A stretch of DNA of 64,000 nucleotides from Centipeda felix (GTDB lineage: Bacteria > Bacillota > Negativicutes > Selenomonadales > Selenomonadaceae): the NCBI RefSeq assembly GCF_900186465.1, contig NZ_LT891959.1, forward strand, positions 454,920 through 518,919, read 5' to 3'. The position numbers and the translations under genes are program-made. The notes below the pieces were generated by a model, which saw nothing but the letters and a program-made list of their open reading frames with translations, searched no databases and was not told the origin of the DNA. This document shows positions 51,048 to 59,545 of the stretch, piece after piece; the stretch's first letter is position 1, and each line of letters begins with the position of its first letter.

Positions 51048-52151
51048 TTACAGCTTCTTAGACAATGCCTCGATGTTGTCCGACATTGCCTTTGCCTCCT
51101 CAACCGAGGCACTGATCTCCTTCATGTTCGCCGCCTGATTCTCAATCAGTCCGTTGATGGACTTAATGCGCTCGGCGATATGACTTGCCGCCTTCTCCAT
51201 GGATTCGAGTGCCTCGAAGATCTTGCTTGCGGCATCGCGGCTGCTGTCGGCAAGTTTTCTGACCTCCTCCGCCACAACAGAGAAGCCGCGCCCTGCCTCG
51301 CCCGCGCGTGCCGCCTCGATAGAGGCATTCAGTGAGAGAAGGTTCGTCTGCTTTGAGATCGTCATAACGAGCTCGGACATCTTGAGCGTGTTCTCCGTCT
51401 GTCCGCGCGTATCCTCTGCAGCCTTCGTGATCTCCTCCTGTACGTTTGAGATCTCCATCGTGCGCTCCATCGTCTGACTCACGCTCTCCGTGATCGCATC
51501 AATCGACGCATATAGGCTGCTGAGCATCGTCTCAAGCTCGCCGTAGAACTTTTCCTTCTTCTGTGCGTTCTGATCCAGCACCTCCGATTTCCGCTTTTCC
51601 TCGTCGATATCGACAAAGACACCGATGATCTCCTCCGGGTGCCCGCTCTTGTCGCGTACAACATTGCCGGACGCATGGTACCAACGATAGCTGCCGTCAT
51701 GAACCTTGAGACGATAGTCTGCATTGTACTGCGTATGACCCGTGAGATCCCGAATGCAGGCGTTGAAGGAGGAAAACGTTCCCTCCACATCGTCCGGGTG
51801 CAGACGCGAACTCCACGACTCGATTGTGTTTGGGAAGTCCGATGCGTCACGGAAGCCGATCATACGGCGGAACTCATCCGACCAGATTGCATAGGCAATG
51901 CTGAAATCCGGATTGATCTTCATGTACCACATACCGGATTTGATTGCCTCGTTGACCGTACGCAGACGAAATCGCTGATACTCAAGCTCCTCGTTCACAC
52001 AGTCGATCAGTGCATTCAGCTCTGCGGCGTATGGCTCGCTGTCATGCAGCTTTGAGAACAGCTCATTCTTCTCATGCCCCGCAATAATTCCCTGAATCTT
52101 CTCTGCAAAATCCTGTGTGCCGCCGGCAGCGGCACTGTTCTTGTCAAGCAT
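51048..52151 (-). CDS. Soluble PAS-domain methyl-accepting chemotaxis protein
   Basis: 367 aa. No membrane helix. Residues about 70-190 form a PAS_3 domain ([56 protein letters not shown]) of the type that may bind heme, flavin or a small ligand. Residues about 200-367 are the coiled-coil signalling domain; its hairpin tip is [38 protein letters not shown], the CheA/CheW-binding sequence. A cytoplasmic chemoreceptor sensing an internal signal such as redox or energy state is the likely role. The ATG at 52151 has GGAGGG six bases upstream. Confidence 0.93.
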   Translation of the reverse strand: MLDKNSAAAGGTQDFAEKIQGIIAGHEKNELFSKLHDSEPYAAELNALIDCVNEELEYQRFRLRTVNEAIKSGMWYMKINPDFSIAYAIWSDEFRRMIGFRDASDFPNTIESWSSRLHPDDVEGTFSSFNACIRDLTGHTQYNADYRLKVHDGSYRWYHASGNVVRDKSGHPEEIIGVFVDIDEEKRKSEVLDQNAQKKEKFYGELETMLSSLYASIDAITESVSQTMERTMEISNVQEEITKAAEDTRGQTENTLKMSELVMTISKQTNLLSLNASIEAARAGEAGRGFSVVAEEVRKLADSSRDAASKIFEALESMEKAASHIAERIKSINGLIENQAANMKEISASVEEAKAMSDNIEALSKKL

Positions 52152-52250
52152 TGCATTCCCTCCAAAAACATTTCTCAACCTTAGATTTATTGTACCATAT
52201 CATCCTATATATGCAAGCAAAAAGTCTTCGGCCTGATGCACCGCCCTAAG

Positions 52251-52419
52251 TTAAGGAAACACTGATAAAATGAGGTATGCCAGATTGGCGTAGATTTTTT
52301 GTCCGATTGAGGCAGCAAACCGGACGCATAGCGAGGGCTATGTGGAGGATTTGCTAACGAAAAGCGGGCGAAAAAGATGCGTCAAGATGGGCGTGCCGAA
52401 TTTATCAGTGCTTCCTTAA
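52251..52419. repeat. Full copy of the dispersed palindromic repeat
   Basis: TTAAGGAAACACTGATAAAA to TTTATCAGTGCTTCCTTAA, 169 bp. The internal order matches the copy at 23707 (GCCAGATTGGCGTAGATTTT, GGACGCATAG, GTGGAGGATTTGC, AAAAAGATGCGTCAAGATGG). TTAA is present at both ends. Confidence 0.88.
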
Positions 52420-52575
52420 AATGGCCGCCGATAAAATGACATTCGCCAGATCGGTGTCGTTTTTTCGTCTGAACGTGTGGTACTCCGAATGCAGCGTGGT
52501 GCTCTGTGGAGGATTTTCCGTCAAAGTACGAGCAGCAAAAACTACGTCACGGGGGCAGCATCGAATGTATCAGAA
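52420..52575. repeat. Decayed second copy in tandem, same orientation
   Basis: Follows the previous copy without a gap: GCCGATAAAATGACATTCGC, CAGATCGGTGTCG, GTGCTCTGTGGAGGATTTTC, and an end TGTATCAGAACCTCCTTTA. Divergence is much higher than in its neighbour. It directly follows the stop codon of the BtuF-like gene. Confidence 0.75.
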
Positions 52576-52581
52576 CCTCCT

Positions 52582-53568
52582 TTACTCCACAGCCGTCAAA
52601 AACTCCTGTCGCGACAGTCGGAATTCATCGCCATAAAGAAGCCATGCAGTCTCTTGTATGCCAAATACAATATCTTGAGAAATATTGTAGACATATCGTG
52701 CCCACGGATGCCCAATGTGCTTTTCCCGTATGGCCGTCATCTGCGCCAGCGAAGGGTCTTCTAAGTACTGCTTGCCAAACCCTTCTTCCCGTGAACCTGC
52801 ATTTTCATGGCTGGGGAAGAAAAGGTAGTCAGGATTCGCAGCAATGAGCTGCTCTTTTGTCATCTCCTCTCCCATATGATTCCCTGCGGCAGCCTTTGCA
52901 TTGATGGACTCCGTATAACGACAGAGCTCATCAAAGGTAGACCCTGCGCCGCCATAATTTGGCATAATGGAAATAAGCGCAATACTCTTGTGTTTCTTCT
53001 CCTCCGGCACTAAGGCAATTTTCTCTTGGAGCTCAGCAAGTTTGTCTTCCATTTTCTTAATGAGCTTCTCCCCGCGCTCCGATTCTCCAACAGCCGCAGC
53101 AAGCAAGCGTATATTTTCATGGATATCGTCTATGGTGGCTGCTGACTTGAATACAACAACAGGTATATTCAGGTCTCGTATTGCATCGACATTCTCTTTC
53201 GGCAGCCATTCCGGAACAGCAACGAGATCCGGCCGCAAAGCAGCGATTTCCTCCACTGATGGGTTGCGAGAAATAACGTTTGAGATTTTTTCACGTACCC
53301 ATGGAATATTCGTATCCTCTGTATTGGCAAGAGTCTCATTGATGGCAGCCATGCGCTTCGGCTCCACAAGGCCAAGCATCATCTCATCACTGCTCGCGCC
53401 AATCGTCAGGATCCGTTGAGGCTTATGCAAAATAGACACAACCGTCCCATCCGCATCAGTAACATTGTAGGTGTTCTGAGCCTGCCTGTCCGAAATACCA
53501 CAGCCCGTCAAAGAGAATAACAGCATGAATATGCACAGCAGCATCACTGCACGCAGCCATCTGCTCAT
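52582..53568 (-). CDS. Cobalamin/iron-siderophore ABC binding lipoprotein (BtuF/FepB type)
   Basis: 328 aa. Signal peptide with lipobox LFSLTGCGIS, then the two-lobed helical-backbone binding fold: PQRILTIGASSDEMMLGLVE, NPSVEEIAALRPDLVAVPEW, VVVFKSAATIDDIHENIRLL and LIAANPDYLFFPSHENAG. BtuF binds vitamin B12 and FepB ferric siderophores; the riboswitch-controlled BtuB-like receptor just upstream favours cobalamin or a relative. There is a terminator between the two genes, so expression is separate or by read-through. No BtuC or BtuD gene follows in this window. Confidence 0.88.
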   Translation of the reverse strand: MSRWLRAVMLLCIFMLLFSLTGCGISDRQAQNTYNVTDADGTVVSILHKPQRILTIGASSDEMMLGLVEPKRMAAINETLANTEDTNIPWVREKISNVISRNPSVEEIAALRPDLVAVPEWLPKENVDAIRDLNIPVVVFKSAATIDDIHENIRLLAAAVGESERGEKLIKKMEDKLAELQEKIALVPEEKKHKSIALISIMPNYGGAGSTFDELCRYTESINAKAAAGNHMGEEMTKEQLIAANPDYLFFPSHENAGSREEGFGKQYLEDPSLAQMTAIREKHIGHPWARYVYNISQDIVFGIQETAWLLYGDEFRLSRQEFLTAVE

Positions 53569-53627
53569 CGTTCCACAACTCCTTTTATAGATCTATAGCC
53601 CTCTCGCGAAACTTGCCCCATTATTTG

Positions 53628-53660
53628 GGAAAATCCCCTCTCTACAGCGCAGAAAGGGGA
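53628..53660 (-). terminator. Terminator after the BtuB-like receptor
   Basis: TCCCCTTTCT and AGAGAGGGGA pair (one G-U) followed by TTTTCCC on the minus strand. It resembles the riboswitch terminator upstream of the receptor in its CCCC-TTTCTG arm. Confidence 0.75.
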
Positions 53661-53729
53661 GTTACGGTGTTATAAAGTTATGAGATACCCGAGCGACGCA
53701 CCACATGGGAACGCTGCCGGAAGGAAACG

Positions 53730-55652
53730 TTAGAAGCTCTGCTCCACACCGACCATGAAGTTGCGTCCGGGTGCCGTCCACCACTGTCCGGGGGCGCCCC
53801 ACTTTACATTCGAATGCTCGGCATAGAACTGGTTGAAAATGTTGTTCGCCTTGAGATATACCTTTGTTGCGTCGGCAATCTGATAGTTCATCGCAAGATC
53901 GACGACCCAGTAATTATCCGTCGGGAAAGCACCGCGTACCGGTCCCGGGCGTCCAACGATCCCGCGCGCAAGCAGCGACGCATCGAATGCACGGTTGCGG
54001 TAGTCGACACCGATGTTCCACTGATCCTCGGGCAGATAACCGTCTACATTCACGCCTCTCTGCTCCGTCTTGCCGACATGCGTCCGTGTATAACCGAGGC
54101 GCGCGCGCAGATGCGAGTCAACGCGCTTCGCGAGCTGCAGCGACCAACCATGGGCATCCTCATCGCCGACATTGATGCTCACGTATGTCACAGGATGGTA
54201 ACCGATACGATCCTTCGAGTGGCGCTTGAAGTAGCTCGCCGTGAGGCTGAGACCTCTGCCAAAGTCACGGGCAATACCGATCTCCTTCGTGTTGCCGGAC
54301 TCGGGCTTGAGGTTTGGATTGCCGTATGTCGGCGCATAAAGTTCATTCGGCGTCGGCGTGATGAAGTACGCACTGTAAGAAGCATAGGCGTGCGTCATCG
54401 GATCAATGTCATAGCCGAGGCTGACACTCGGGCTGTTGTGACTGCCAAAGGACGAGTTGCTGTCATGACGAATACCCGCTGTGAGTTTCAGCGTCGGAAA
54501 GATGCTCCACTGATCCTGCAAATAGAAGGAGCGGTTGATGAGCGTACGATCATCGATGCTCACAATGCCGCCCTTCTTGATCGTCGTATCATCCTTTGTG
54601 AACTCGAAGCCAGCCGTCAGCAGATGGTTGCCGAGCTTCTTGTCGAATTGGTCGCTGAATCTCCATGTCGAATCACTAAAATCATAACTGGATCCCGCAG
54701 GAGTCCACATGCCATGGGTGAAAGTATCATAATCATATTTGCTGCGCGAGATACTCATTTGGTTCTTGGTCGTGTCATTGATTTTCACATTCCAAATCAA
54801 ATCGCCATCCAAATAATCATAGTTCCCGCGATTGACATTGAACCCCTGCTGCTTTTCATAGAGTGCCTGATAGCGATCCGAGTCCTTGTATGAGCGCAGA
54901 TTGAAGGCAAGATAGGATGCCTTGCTCAGATCCTTGCCGAGGTGAAGATTGACCGAGTCCGCATCCAGATGAGACGGCACCGTATTGCCGTGCGCATCCG
55001 AAAAGTCTCCGCTCTTATCCTTCTGGTACTTGATGCGCCAGTCCCATCCGTGCTCACCGCCCGCATTCGCGATGCTGTACTGCTGACGTCCATAACTGCC
55101 GTAGCCGATGCCGAGCGTCGTCTTCATCCCCGATGCCTTCTTCGTGATGATGTTGATAACGCCGCCCTTCGCATCTGAGCCATAGAGCGTTGACGCCGAG
55201 CCGTGCAGCACCTCGATGCGGTCGATGCCGCTAAGATCCTTCATCGCAGATGCCAAAGAGGCCGAAAAGCCCCCCGCATAGTTCTGGCGGACACCATCGA
55301 TCAGAAGGACCACATGTTCCGACCCGTTGATGTAGAATTTATTGCTGTTGTTGTATCCCGCCGGTGCATGCTCATTGACCGTAACGCCCGGCACATCGCG
55401 CAGCGCCTGCGTGAGGTCTGTGTAGTGGCGGCGCTCGAGGTCCTTGCCTGTAATCACCGTGATATTTGCATCCGTCTTGAGTTCCTTATTCGGGGTTCTT
55501 GTCGCCGTGACGACCGTCTCCCCCAGAGTATGTTCATCTGCCGTATTATTCGCATCGGCTGCGAATGCATGCCCGCCCATGGACAGCACGCTTACACTGA
55601 GGGCTGCTGTCAGAGCAGCTCCTAGCTTCTTCCTTGACCCCAATCGCTTCAT
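53730..55652 (-). CDS. btuB: TonB-dependent outer-membrane receptor under cobalamin riboswitch (BtuB-like)
   Basis: 640 aa. Signal peptide (KKLGAALTAALSVSVLSMG, cleaved after HAFAA), TonB box GETVVTATR, plug domain (DLTQALRDVPGVTVNE, VVLLIDGVRQ, IDRIEVLHGSASTLYGSDA, GGVINIITKKAS) and a beta-barrel of about 22 strands ending in aromatic F (MVGVEQSF). The start at 55652 has AGGAGG ten bases upstream. A B12 riboswitch upstream makes cobalamin or cobinamide the probable substrate. The downstream BtuF-like gene would continue transport across the inner membrane. Confidence 0.9.
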   Translation of the reverse strand: MKRLGSRKKLGAALTAALSVSVLSMGGHAFAADANNTADEHTLGETVVTATRTPNKELKTDANITVITGKDLERRHYTDLTQALRDVPGVTVNEHAPAGYNNSNKFYINGSEHVVLLIDGVRQNYAGGFSASLASAMKDLSGIDRIEVLHGSASTLYGSDAKGGVINIITKKASGMKTTLGIGYGSYGRQQYSIANAGGEHGWDWRIKYQKDKSGDFSDAHGNTVPSHLDADSVNLHLGKDLSKASYLAFNLRSYKDSDRYQALYEKQQGFNVNRGNYDYLDGDLIWNVKINDTTKNQMSISRSKYDYDTFTHGMWTPAGSSYDFSDSTWRFSDQFDKKLGNHLLTAGFEFTKDDTTIKKGGIVSIDDRTLINRSFYLQDQWSIFPTLKLTAGIRHDSNSSFGSHNSPSVSLGYDIDPMTHAYASYSAYFITPTPNELYAPTYGNPNLKPESGNTKEIGIARDFGRGLSLTASYFKRHSKDRIGYHPVTYVSINVGDEDAHGWSLQLAKRVDSHLRARLGYTRTHVGKTEQRGVNVDGYLPEDQWNIGVDYRNRAFDASLLARGIVGRPGPVRGAFPTDNYWVVDLAMNYQIADATKVYLKANNIFNQFYAEHSNVKWGAPGQWWTAPGRNFMVGVEQSF

Positions 55653-55756
55653 CTCGTAATCTCCTCCTAAAACATTACACATTACTGCAGGGCAATACAC
55701 CATCTATTCATCTGCTGCAAAGGGATGTACTTCGTCAGTCAGAGAAAAGCATATTC

Positions 55757-55801
55757 AGGAAACACTGATAAATTTGGCACAAGCATCTTGACGCATCTTC
55801 T
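55757..55801. repeat. End fragment of the dispersed repeat
   Basis: GGAAACACTGATAAATTTGG then CAAGCATCTTGACGCATCTTC keeps the first 40 bp or so. It lies between the btuB start and its terminator. Confidence 0.6.
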
Positions 55802-55821
55802 TGATGCATGGCATGAATCAT

Positions 55822-55861
55822 AGAAAATAAAAATCCCCTTCCTGCGATACAGAAAGGGGAT
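55822..55861 (-). terminator. Expression-platform terminator of the cobalamin riboswitch
   Basis: ATCCCCTTTCTG and CAGGAAGGGGAT pair around a 5-nt loop, followed by TTTTTATTTTC on the minus strand. It lies about 95 nt downstream of the B12 box and upstream of btuB, as expected for transcriptional attenuation. Confidence 0.88.
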
Positions 55862-55954
55862 AGCCTCACGAAAAGGCATGATTCGGGCGCAACAACATTC
55901 GCTCACAATAGAATCCCTTCCCTGTCACTCGCAGGTACAAGCAGTGATTCATAA

Positions 55955-56170
55955 CTAGGCAGTTCTCCTGGCTCCAGGTCATCGTTCACCTGCGCCTTCC
56001 CAGAGGACATTCCTCCAGTGGCAAATCGGGACGGCAGATCATCTCTGCACGCCCTGCAGGCTCACTCGCTGATACAGTGGCGGGACCGCTTCGGCATCGG
56101 TCTGCATGGCATACGGCCATACAGCCTTCACCGAATTCTCCATTAAGTCTTTGACACCTAATTCGATAAT
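55955..56170 (-). ncRNA. Cobalamin (B12) riboswitch
   Basis: On the minus strand the class signatures appear in order: GGTGTCAAAGACTTAATG at the 5' end, GAAGCGGTCCCGCCACTGTA (the GCCACTG core), then the B12 box AGCCAGGAGAACTGCC at 55973-55958. The leader is followed by a terminator hairpin and then the receptor gene. Binding of cobalamin should favour termination and so switch off uptake when B12 is plentiful. Confidence 0.93.
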
Positions 56171-56200
56171 ATTCAGTTTTCCAGCAATTCGACATATCGT

Positions 56201-56229
56201 ACTATAATACGAATTTATTGTCCTGTCAA
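56201..56229 (-). promoter_or_regulatory. Promoter of the riboswitch-btuB transcript
   Basis: TTGACA, 17 bp, TATAGT on the minus strand, an almost consensus promoter about 25 bp before the riboswitch. Confidence 0.88.
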
Positions 56230-56260
56230 GCGCAAATATACTAACAACTCCAAACACCAA

Positions 56261-56300
56261 TATAGAGCACTACGAATATATGACAAAGCAGTGCTCTATA
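56261..56300. other. Perfect 11-bp inverted repeat
   Basis: TATAGAGCACT (56261-56271) and AGTGCTCTATA (56290-56300) with an 18-bp spacer. There is no T-run on either side, so a terminator after the TIM-barrel gene is unproved; an operator upstream of the btuB promoter is also possible. Confidence 0.55.
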
Positions 56301-56332
56301 AAAGGGAAAACCACCATGCTGTGAACCTGAAT

Positions 56333-57304
56333 CTATCGGTCGTGCGCTGCGGCGTGATGCTGTATGCGCAGCTTCCTCACCAGATCATCACGGGAACGAT
56401 GCTGGAACTCGTGAACGAGATACATTGGCTGAACAGTCTCGACGATACGGCGTGCCGCATCGGTATGAAACGGCTGATGCTGATCGACATGCATGACGTA
56501 GTCCATCGCCGCCTGCCAGTCGAGCGATGTCTTCCATCCTACATGCCGACGCATCATCTCCCGCGTATATGCCCCTGAGAGGGACTGGTGCAGGTGAATG
56601 CCATAGACGCGCTTTCCCAATTCTCCAAGCTCGTGGTAGATCTTTTTCACGTATGCCGCGCCCTCCGCCTCGCTCTGCAGATCCAAGTTCGTGTTCATCA
56701 GATGTCCCGTGTCGAGCATGAAGCCCGTATCGGGATAGCTGACGCGCTCCAAGAGCTCAGCGGCGAGCTGCGGTTTTTGAAAGGTCAGTCCCGGCCACCA
56801 GAGATTTTCAAAAAGGAGTTTGCAGCCCCTCGGTATCTCGCCGGCAATCGCATTGACGACCTCGATGGCCGCGCGAACGACTTCCTCATCCGCGACAGAA
56901 AACACGCGCGTATACATCTCAGCCGTGCAGTTATGCGCGACGTGAAAGACGAGATACTGCGGCTGACATTCTGCCGCCCGCCGCAGATTTCCCCGCCAGC
57001 CCTCCACCCAGTCGTCAACATCCAGCGAGCCGTAGTAGCCTCGGATATTGTCCTCGCTGCCGAACTCCGCCATGAGTGCAAAACGGTCCCCGCGCCAAAA
57101 ATCAACCCACGTCGGCCAAAACAGGAGATGTACGCCCTTGATGTACGTGGGCGGAAACAGCGTGCGATCCCACGTCGCACAGAGCATGAACTCGATGCCG
57201 TCAAGCCCCAGTTCCTGCAGGATGACAGGAAGAGCATCCGTATCGCCGTGAAGGATATGCTCCACATCGCAGTCCGCATTGGAGAGATTGGTTAAGGTAA
57301 GCAT
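56333..57304 (-). CDS. TIM-barrel sugar-phosphate isomerase/epimerase-like protein
   Basis: 323 aa, AP-endonuclease-2 (xylose-isomerase-like) family. ILQELGLDGIEFMLCATWDR at the start, LVFHVAHNCTAEMYTRVF, the metal-site glutamate in KLLFENLWWPGLTF, TGFMLDTGHLMNTNLD (Asp-x-Gly-His) and VYGIHLHQSLSGAY (metal His) are conserved; the end has VHEFQHRS. The fold needs a divalent metal. Function within a TonB-receptor operon is unknown; it starts two bases after the last receptor stop codon, so it is clearly part of that operon and may process the imported compound. Confidence 0.82.
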   Translation of the reverse strand: MLTLTNLSNADCDVEHILHGDTDALPVILQELGLDGIEFMLCATWDRTLFPPTYIKGVHLLFWPTWVDFWRGDRFALMAEFGSEDNIRGYYGSLDVDDWVEGWRGNLRRAAECQPQYLVFHVAHNCTAEMYTRVFSVADEEVVRAAIEVVNAIAGEIPRGCKLLFENLWWPGLTFQKPQLAAELLERVSYPDTGFMLDTGHLMNTNLDLQSEAEGAAYVKKIYHELGELGKRVYGIHLHQSLSGAYTREMMRRHVGWKTSLDWQAAMDYVMHVDQHQPFHTDAARRIVETVQPMYLVHEFQHRSRDDLVRKLRIQHHAAAHDR

Positions 57305-57306
57305 GA

Positions 57307-59325
57307 TCAGAACTTGTAACTGTAGCTCAGGAGGTAGTTGATCGGTGCGCTGTGGTAACGGAGACCGCTGTGCATCGTCGTGTCATCGCGGTCGAGCACG
57401 TTGTCAATGCGCAGACTGATCTCGCTGTGCTCATCGGGGGCATAGGATGTGTTCCATGTTGTGAGCAGATAAGGTTTGACCGGGCTAGGCAGCTGCTGTG
57501 ACGGCAAAACCACGCGACTTGCAAGATAGCTTGCCGTGAGCGAGGAAGTCCACTTGTCCTTTCGATAGGTCACGCCGCCCGTCAGCTGCAGCTTACCAAA
57601 GGTACGGTACCACCCACCGCCCTTCCGATCGGAGTTGTTGATCTGGGGATTCTGCCATGTGACACCCCAGTGATAGGAAACTCCGTTTTTCCCGTGAATC
57701 TCGTCGGACAGTTCGATGCCCGTATTGCGAAAATCTTCATTGACATAGGCATATTGTGTGTTGTTCCTTTTGTTCACAGACGCTGTAATATTGTCCTTAA
57801 CATCAATATGGAAGAGCGCCGCCTTCCAATGATGTCCGCCGTGATTCTTCTTCCATCCGATCTCATAGTTGATGCCCTTCTCCGGCTTCAGATTCGGTGC
57901 AGGCCTTTGCATATCATTATTGGGGTACATCTGGGAGAACGTCGGCATCACAAAGGACTGACTGACATTCAGATAGAGGCTGCTGTCCGGGGTCAGCTTG
58001 TGCAGCCACTGTGCCGAGGCACTGAGGTTGCTGTAGTTCTGCCCTCGTGCTGCTCCAGTCGTCCACGTCTCGCGCAGACCGAAGATACCCGTATTCTTTG
58101 CATCAAAGCGTTGCTCCCATTGCCCATACAGCCCCCAATTGTTGCGTACATAACGTGCTCCTGTCTTTGTACTGAATGCAGGGAGGAGCGCGTATGTCTC
58201 ATGTTCCATGCTGAATCCAGCAATTGCTGTGGACTTTCCACCAACATGCCAGGTACGCTGGAGATCCATGCCGTATGTCACATTCTTCTCCCGTTTATCC
58301 GTTCGTCCATTGGGTGTCCCGTCCGATTTGATATAATCGGGACCGTTGTATGCCACTGTCCCCGTATTGAAATACAGGCTGCCTTTCCAAGCTCGATCCT
58401 TATAGTTTAGCTGCGTTGTATATCGTTTGGTTATGTATTTGCGTGCATTGTACGGATCTCCTGCCACAACCCCCGACGTAGTGTAGTCAACTCGTGTGAA
58501 TGTGCGCGTGTAACGCACTTCACTTTCATAATAACCCAGAAGAAGATCGAGACGAGGATTCACATGGTAGGTCAATCCCATACTTTCTTTCTTAATGTCG
58601 TGAACATCTGTACGCTGCTTACCTTTGAATTGCGGAACATAGACTGAGCTAACCTTTTTCTTTAGATTCTCTTCACCATAATAGAGCGCATCCCTGCGTC
58701 CAAACTGGTCGGTATTGTAATAGAAACCGAAGCGTTCATCTCCAATACTGACACCATAGCTGCGCTGTCCATAGTTACCGAAGCCCGCGTGAACCTCGTT
58801 GGGCATCGTCTTCTTGGTGATGATATTGACAACGCCTGCCGTCGCATCGCTGCCATAGAGTACGGAGCCGCTGCCCTTCACGATCTCGATACGCTCGATG
58901 CTCTCTGCGGGGATTGCATCGAGATTGTACTTGCCGCGCCATGCAATTGGGTTGCCGTTCATCAGCACGAGCACACCGCTTCTTACACCGCGTACATTCA
59001 GTTCATTCGACATCGTTCCCATCGACGCACCCGCAGGACCATAGGACTTATACGTAAAGCCATTCACCTTCGCAAGCACATCCGAAGCGTTTGCCGCCCC
59101 GCTGTCCTTGATTTCCTGCGCCGTGATAATCGTTGTCGCAGCAGGTACATCGAGATCCCGCTTCTTCGTCCGCGTCGCTGTCACTACGGTCTCACCGAGA
59201 GCATGCGTCGCAACCTCCTCGCCGGCGGGTACATCGGCATCCACCGTCTCCGCCGCATAGACCTGTCCCGTCGTTGCAGAAAGTGCAATCGCCGCTGCCA
59301 AAAGTTGTTTGTTCCACATTTGCAT
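57307..59325 (-). CDS. TonB-dependent receptor, third of a tandem set
   Basis: 672 aa. Signal peptide (KQLLAAAIALSATTGQVYA), TonB box GETVVTATR, plug (IITAQEIKDSGAANASDVLA, VLVLMNGNPIAWRGKYNLD, IERIEIVKGSGSVLYGSDA) and barrel to the C-terminal LLSYSYKF. The first 85 residues are nearly identical to those of the next paralogue, while the extracellular loop regions (about 220-400) differ strongly, suggesting different ligands. The ATG at 59325 has GGAG seven bases upstream. Directly followed by the TIM-barrel gene. Confidence 0.92.
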   Translation of the reverse strand: MQMWNKQLLAAAIALSATTGQVYAAETVDADVPAGEEVATHALGETVVTATRTKKRDLDVPAATTIITAQEIKDSGAANASDVLAKVNGFTYKSYGPAGASMGTMSNELNVRGVRSGVLVLMNGNPIAWRGKYNLDAIPAESIERIEIVKGSGSVLYGSDATAGVVNIITKKTMPNEVHAGFGNYGQRSYGVSIGDERFGFYYNTDQFGRRDALYYGEENLKKKVSSVYVPQFKGKQRTDVHDIKKESMGLTYHVNPRLDLLLGYYESEVRYTRTFTRVDYTTSGVVAGDPYNARKYITKRYTTQLNYKDRAWKGSLYFNTGTVAYNGPDYIKSDGTPNGRTDKREKNVTYGMDLQRTWHVGGKSTAIAGFSMEHETYALLPAFSTKTGARYVRNNWGLYGQWEQRFDAKNTGIFGLRETWTTGAARGQNYSNLSASAQWLHKLTPDSSLYLNVSQSFVMPTFSQMYPNNDMQRPAPNLKPEKGINYEIGWKKNHGGHHWKAALFHIDVKDNITASVNKRNNTQYAYVNEDFRNTGIELSDEIHGKNGVSYHWGVTWQNPQINNSDRKGGGWYRTFGKLQLTGGVTYRKDKWTSSLTASYLASRVVLPSQQLPSPVKPYLLTTWNTSYAPDEHSEISLRIDNVLDRDDTTMHSGLRYHSAPINYLLSYSYKF

Positions 59326-59545
59326 TACCATTCTCCTTCTTTAAGAAAACACTGATAAGCCACATCCATCAGTACATCCATGAGATTGTGACTATATTTA
59401 TGATCACCTCCCAAATCCATGGGCGAAGTGATTTCATGATTGTTGTATCTGTCTCCCACTGTGATATTGCGCTGCCTGCACGCCGCTCCTGCCATGGCGC
59501 GGTAGGGCATCAGAACTTGTAGCTGTAGCTCAGGAGGAAGTTGAA
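59060..59545. repeat. Long direct repeat, copy 1 of 2
   Basis: About 485 bp, nearly identical to 61236-61721 (offset 2176). It covers the 3' end of the upstream receptor gene, the whole 178-bp spacer and the first part of the next receptor gene. Only about 15 differences are seen in the spacer. Confidence 0.85.
59325..59510 (-). other. 61-codon open frame in the receptor spacer, stop/start-coupled on both sides
   Basis: Begins MPYRAMAGAACRQRN and ends CFLKEGEW. Its ATG overlaps the upstream receptor stop (TGATG) and its TAA overlaps the next receptor start (TAATG). The same frame is open in the duplicate spacer (61501-61686). Ten of 61 residues differ between copies, mostly through amino-acid-changing substitutions, so selection on the protein is doubtful. 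The end is partly built from a dispersed-repeat terminus (TTATCAGTGTTTTCTTAA). Confidence 0.35.

Noticed and set aside
53700..55703. Treating the BtuB-like receptor as a fourth member of the tandem receptor array
   Set aside because: It differs in plug, loops and C-terminus (VGVEQSF rather than LLSYSYKF) and has its own promoter and riboswitch, so it is a separate unit.
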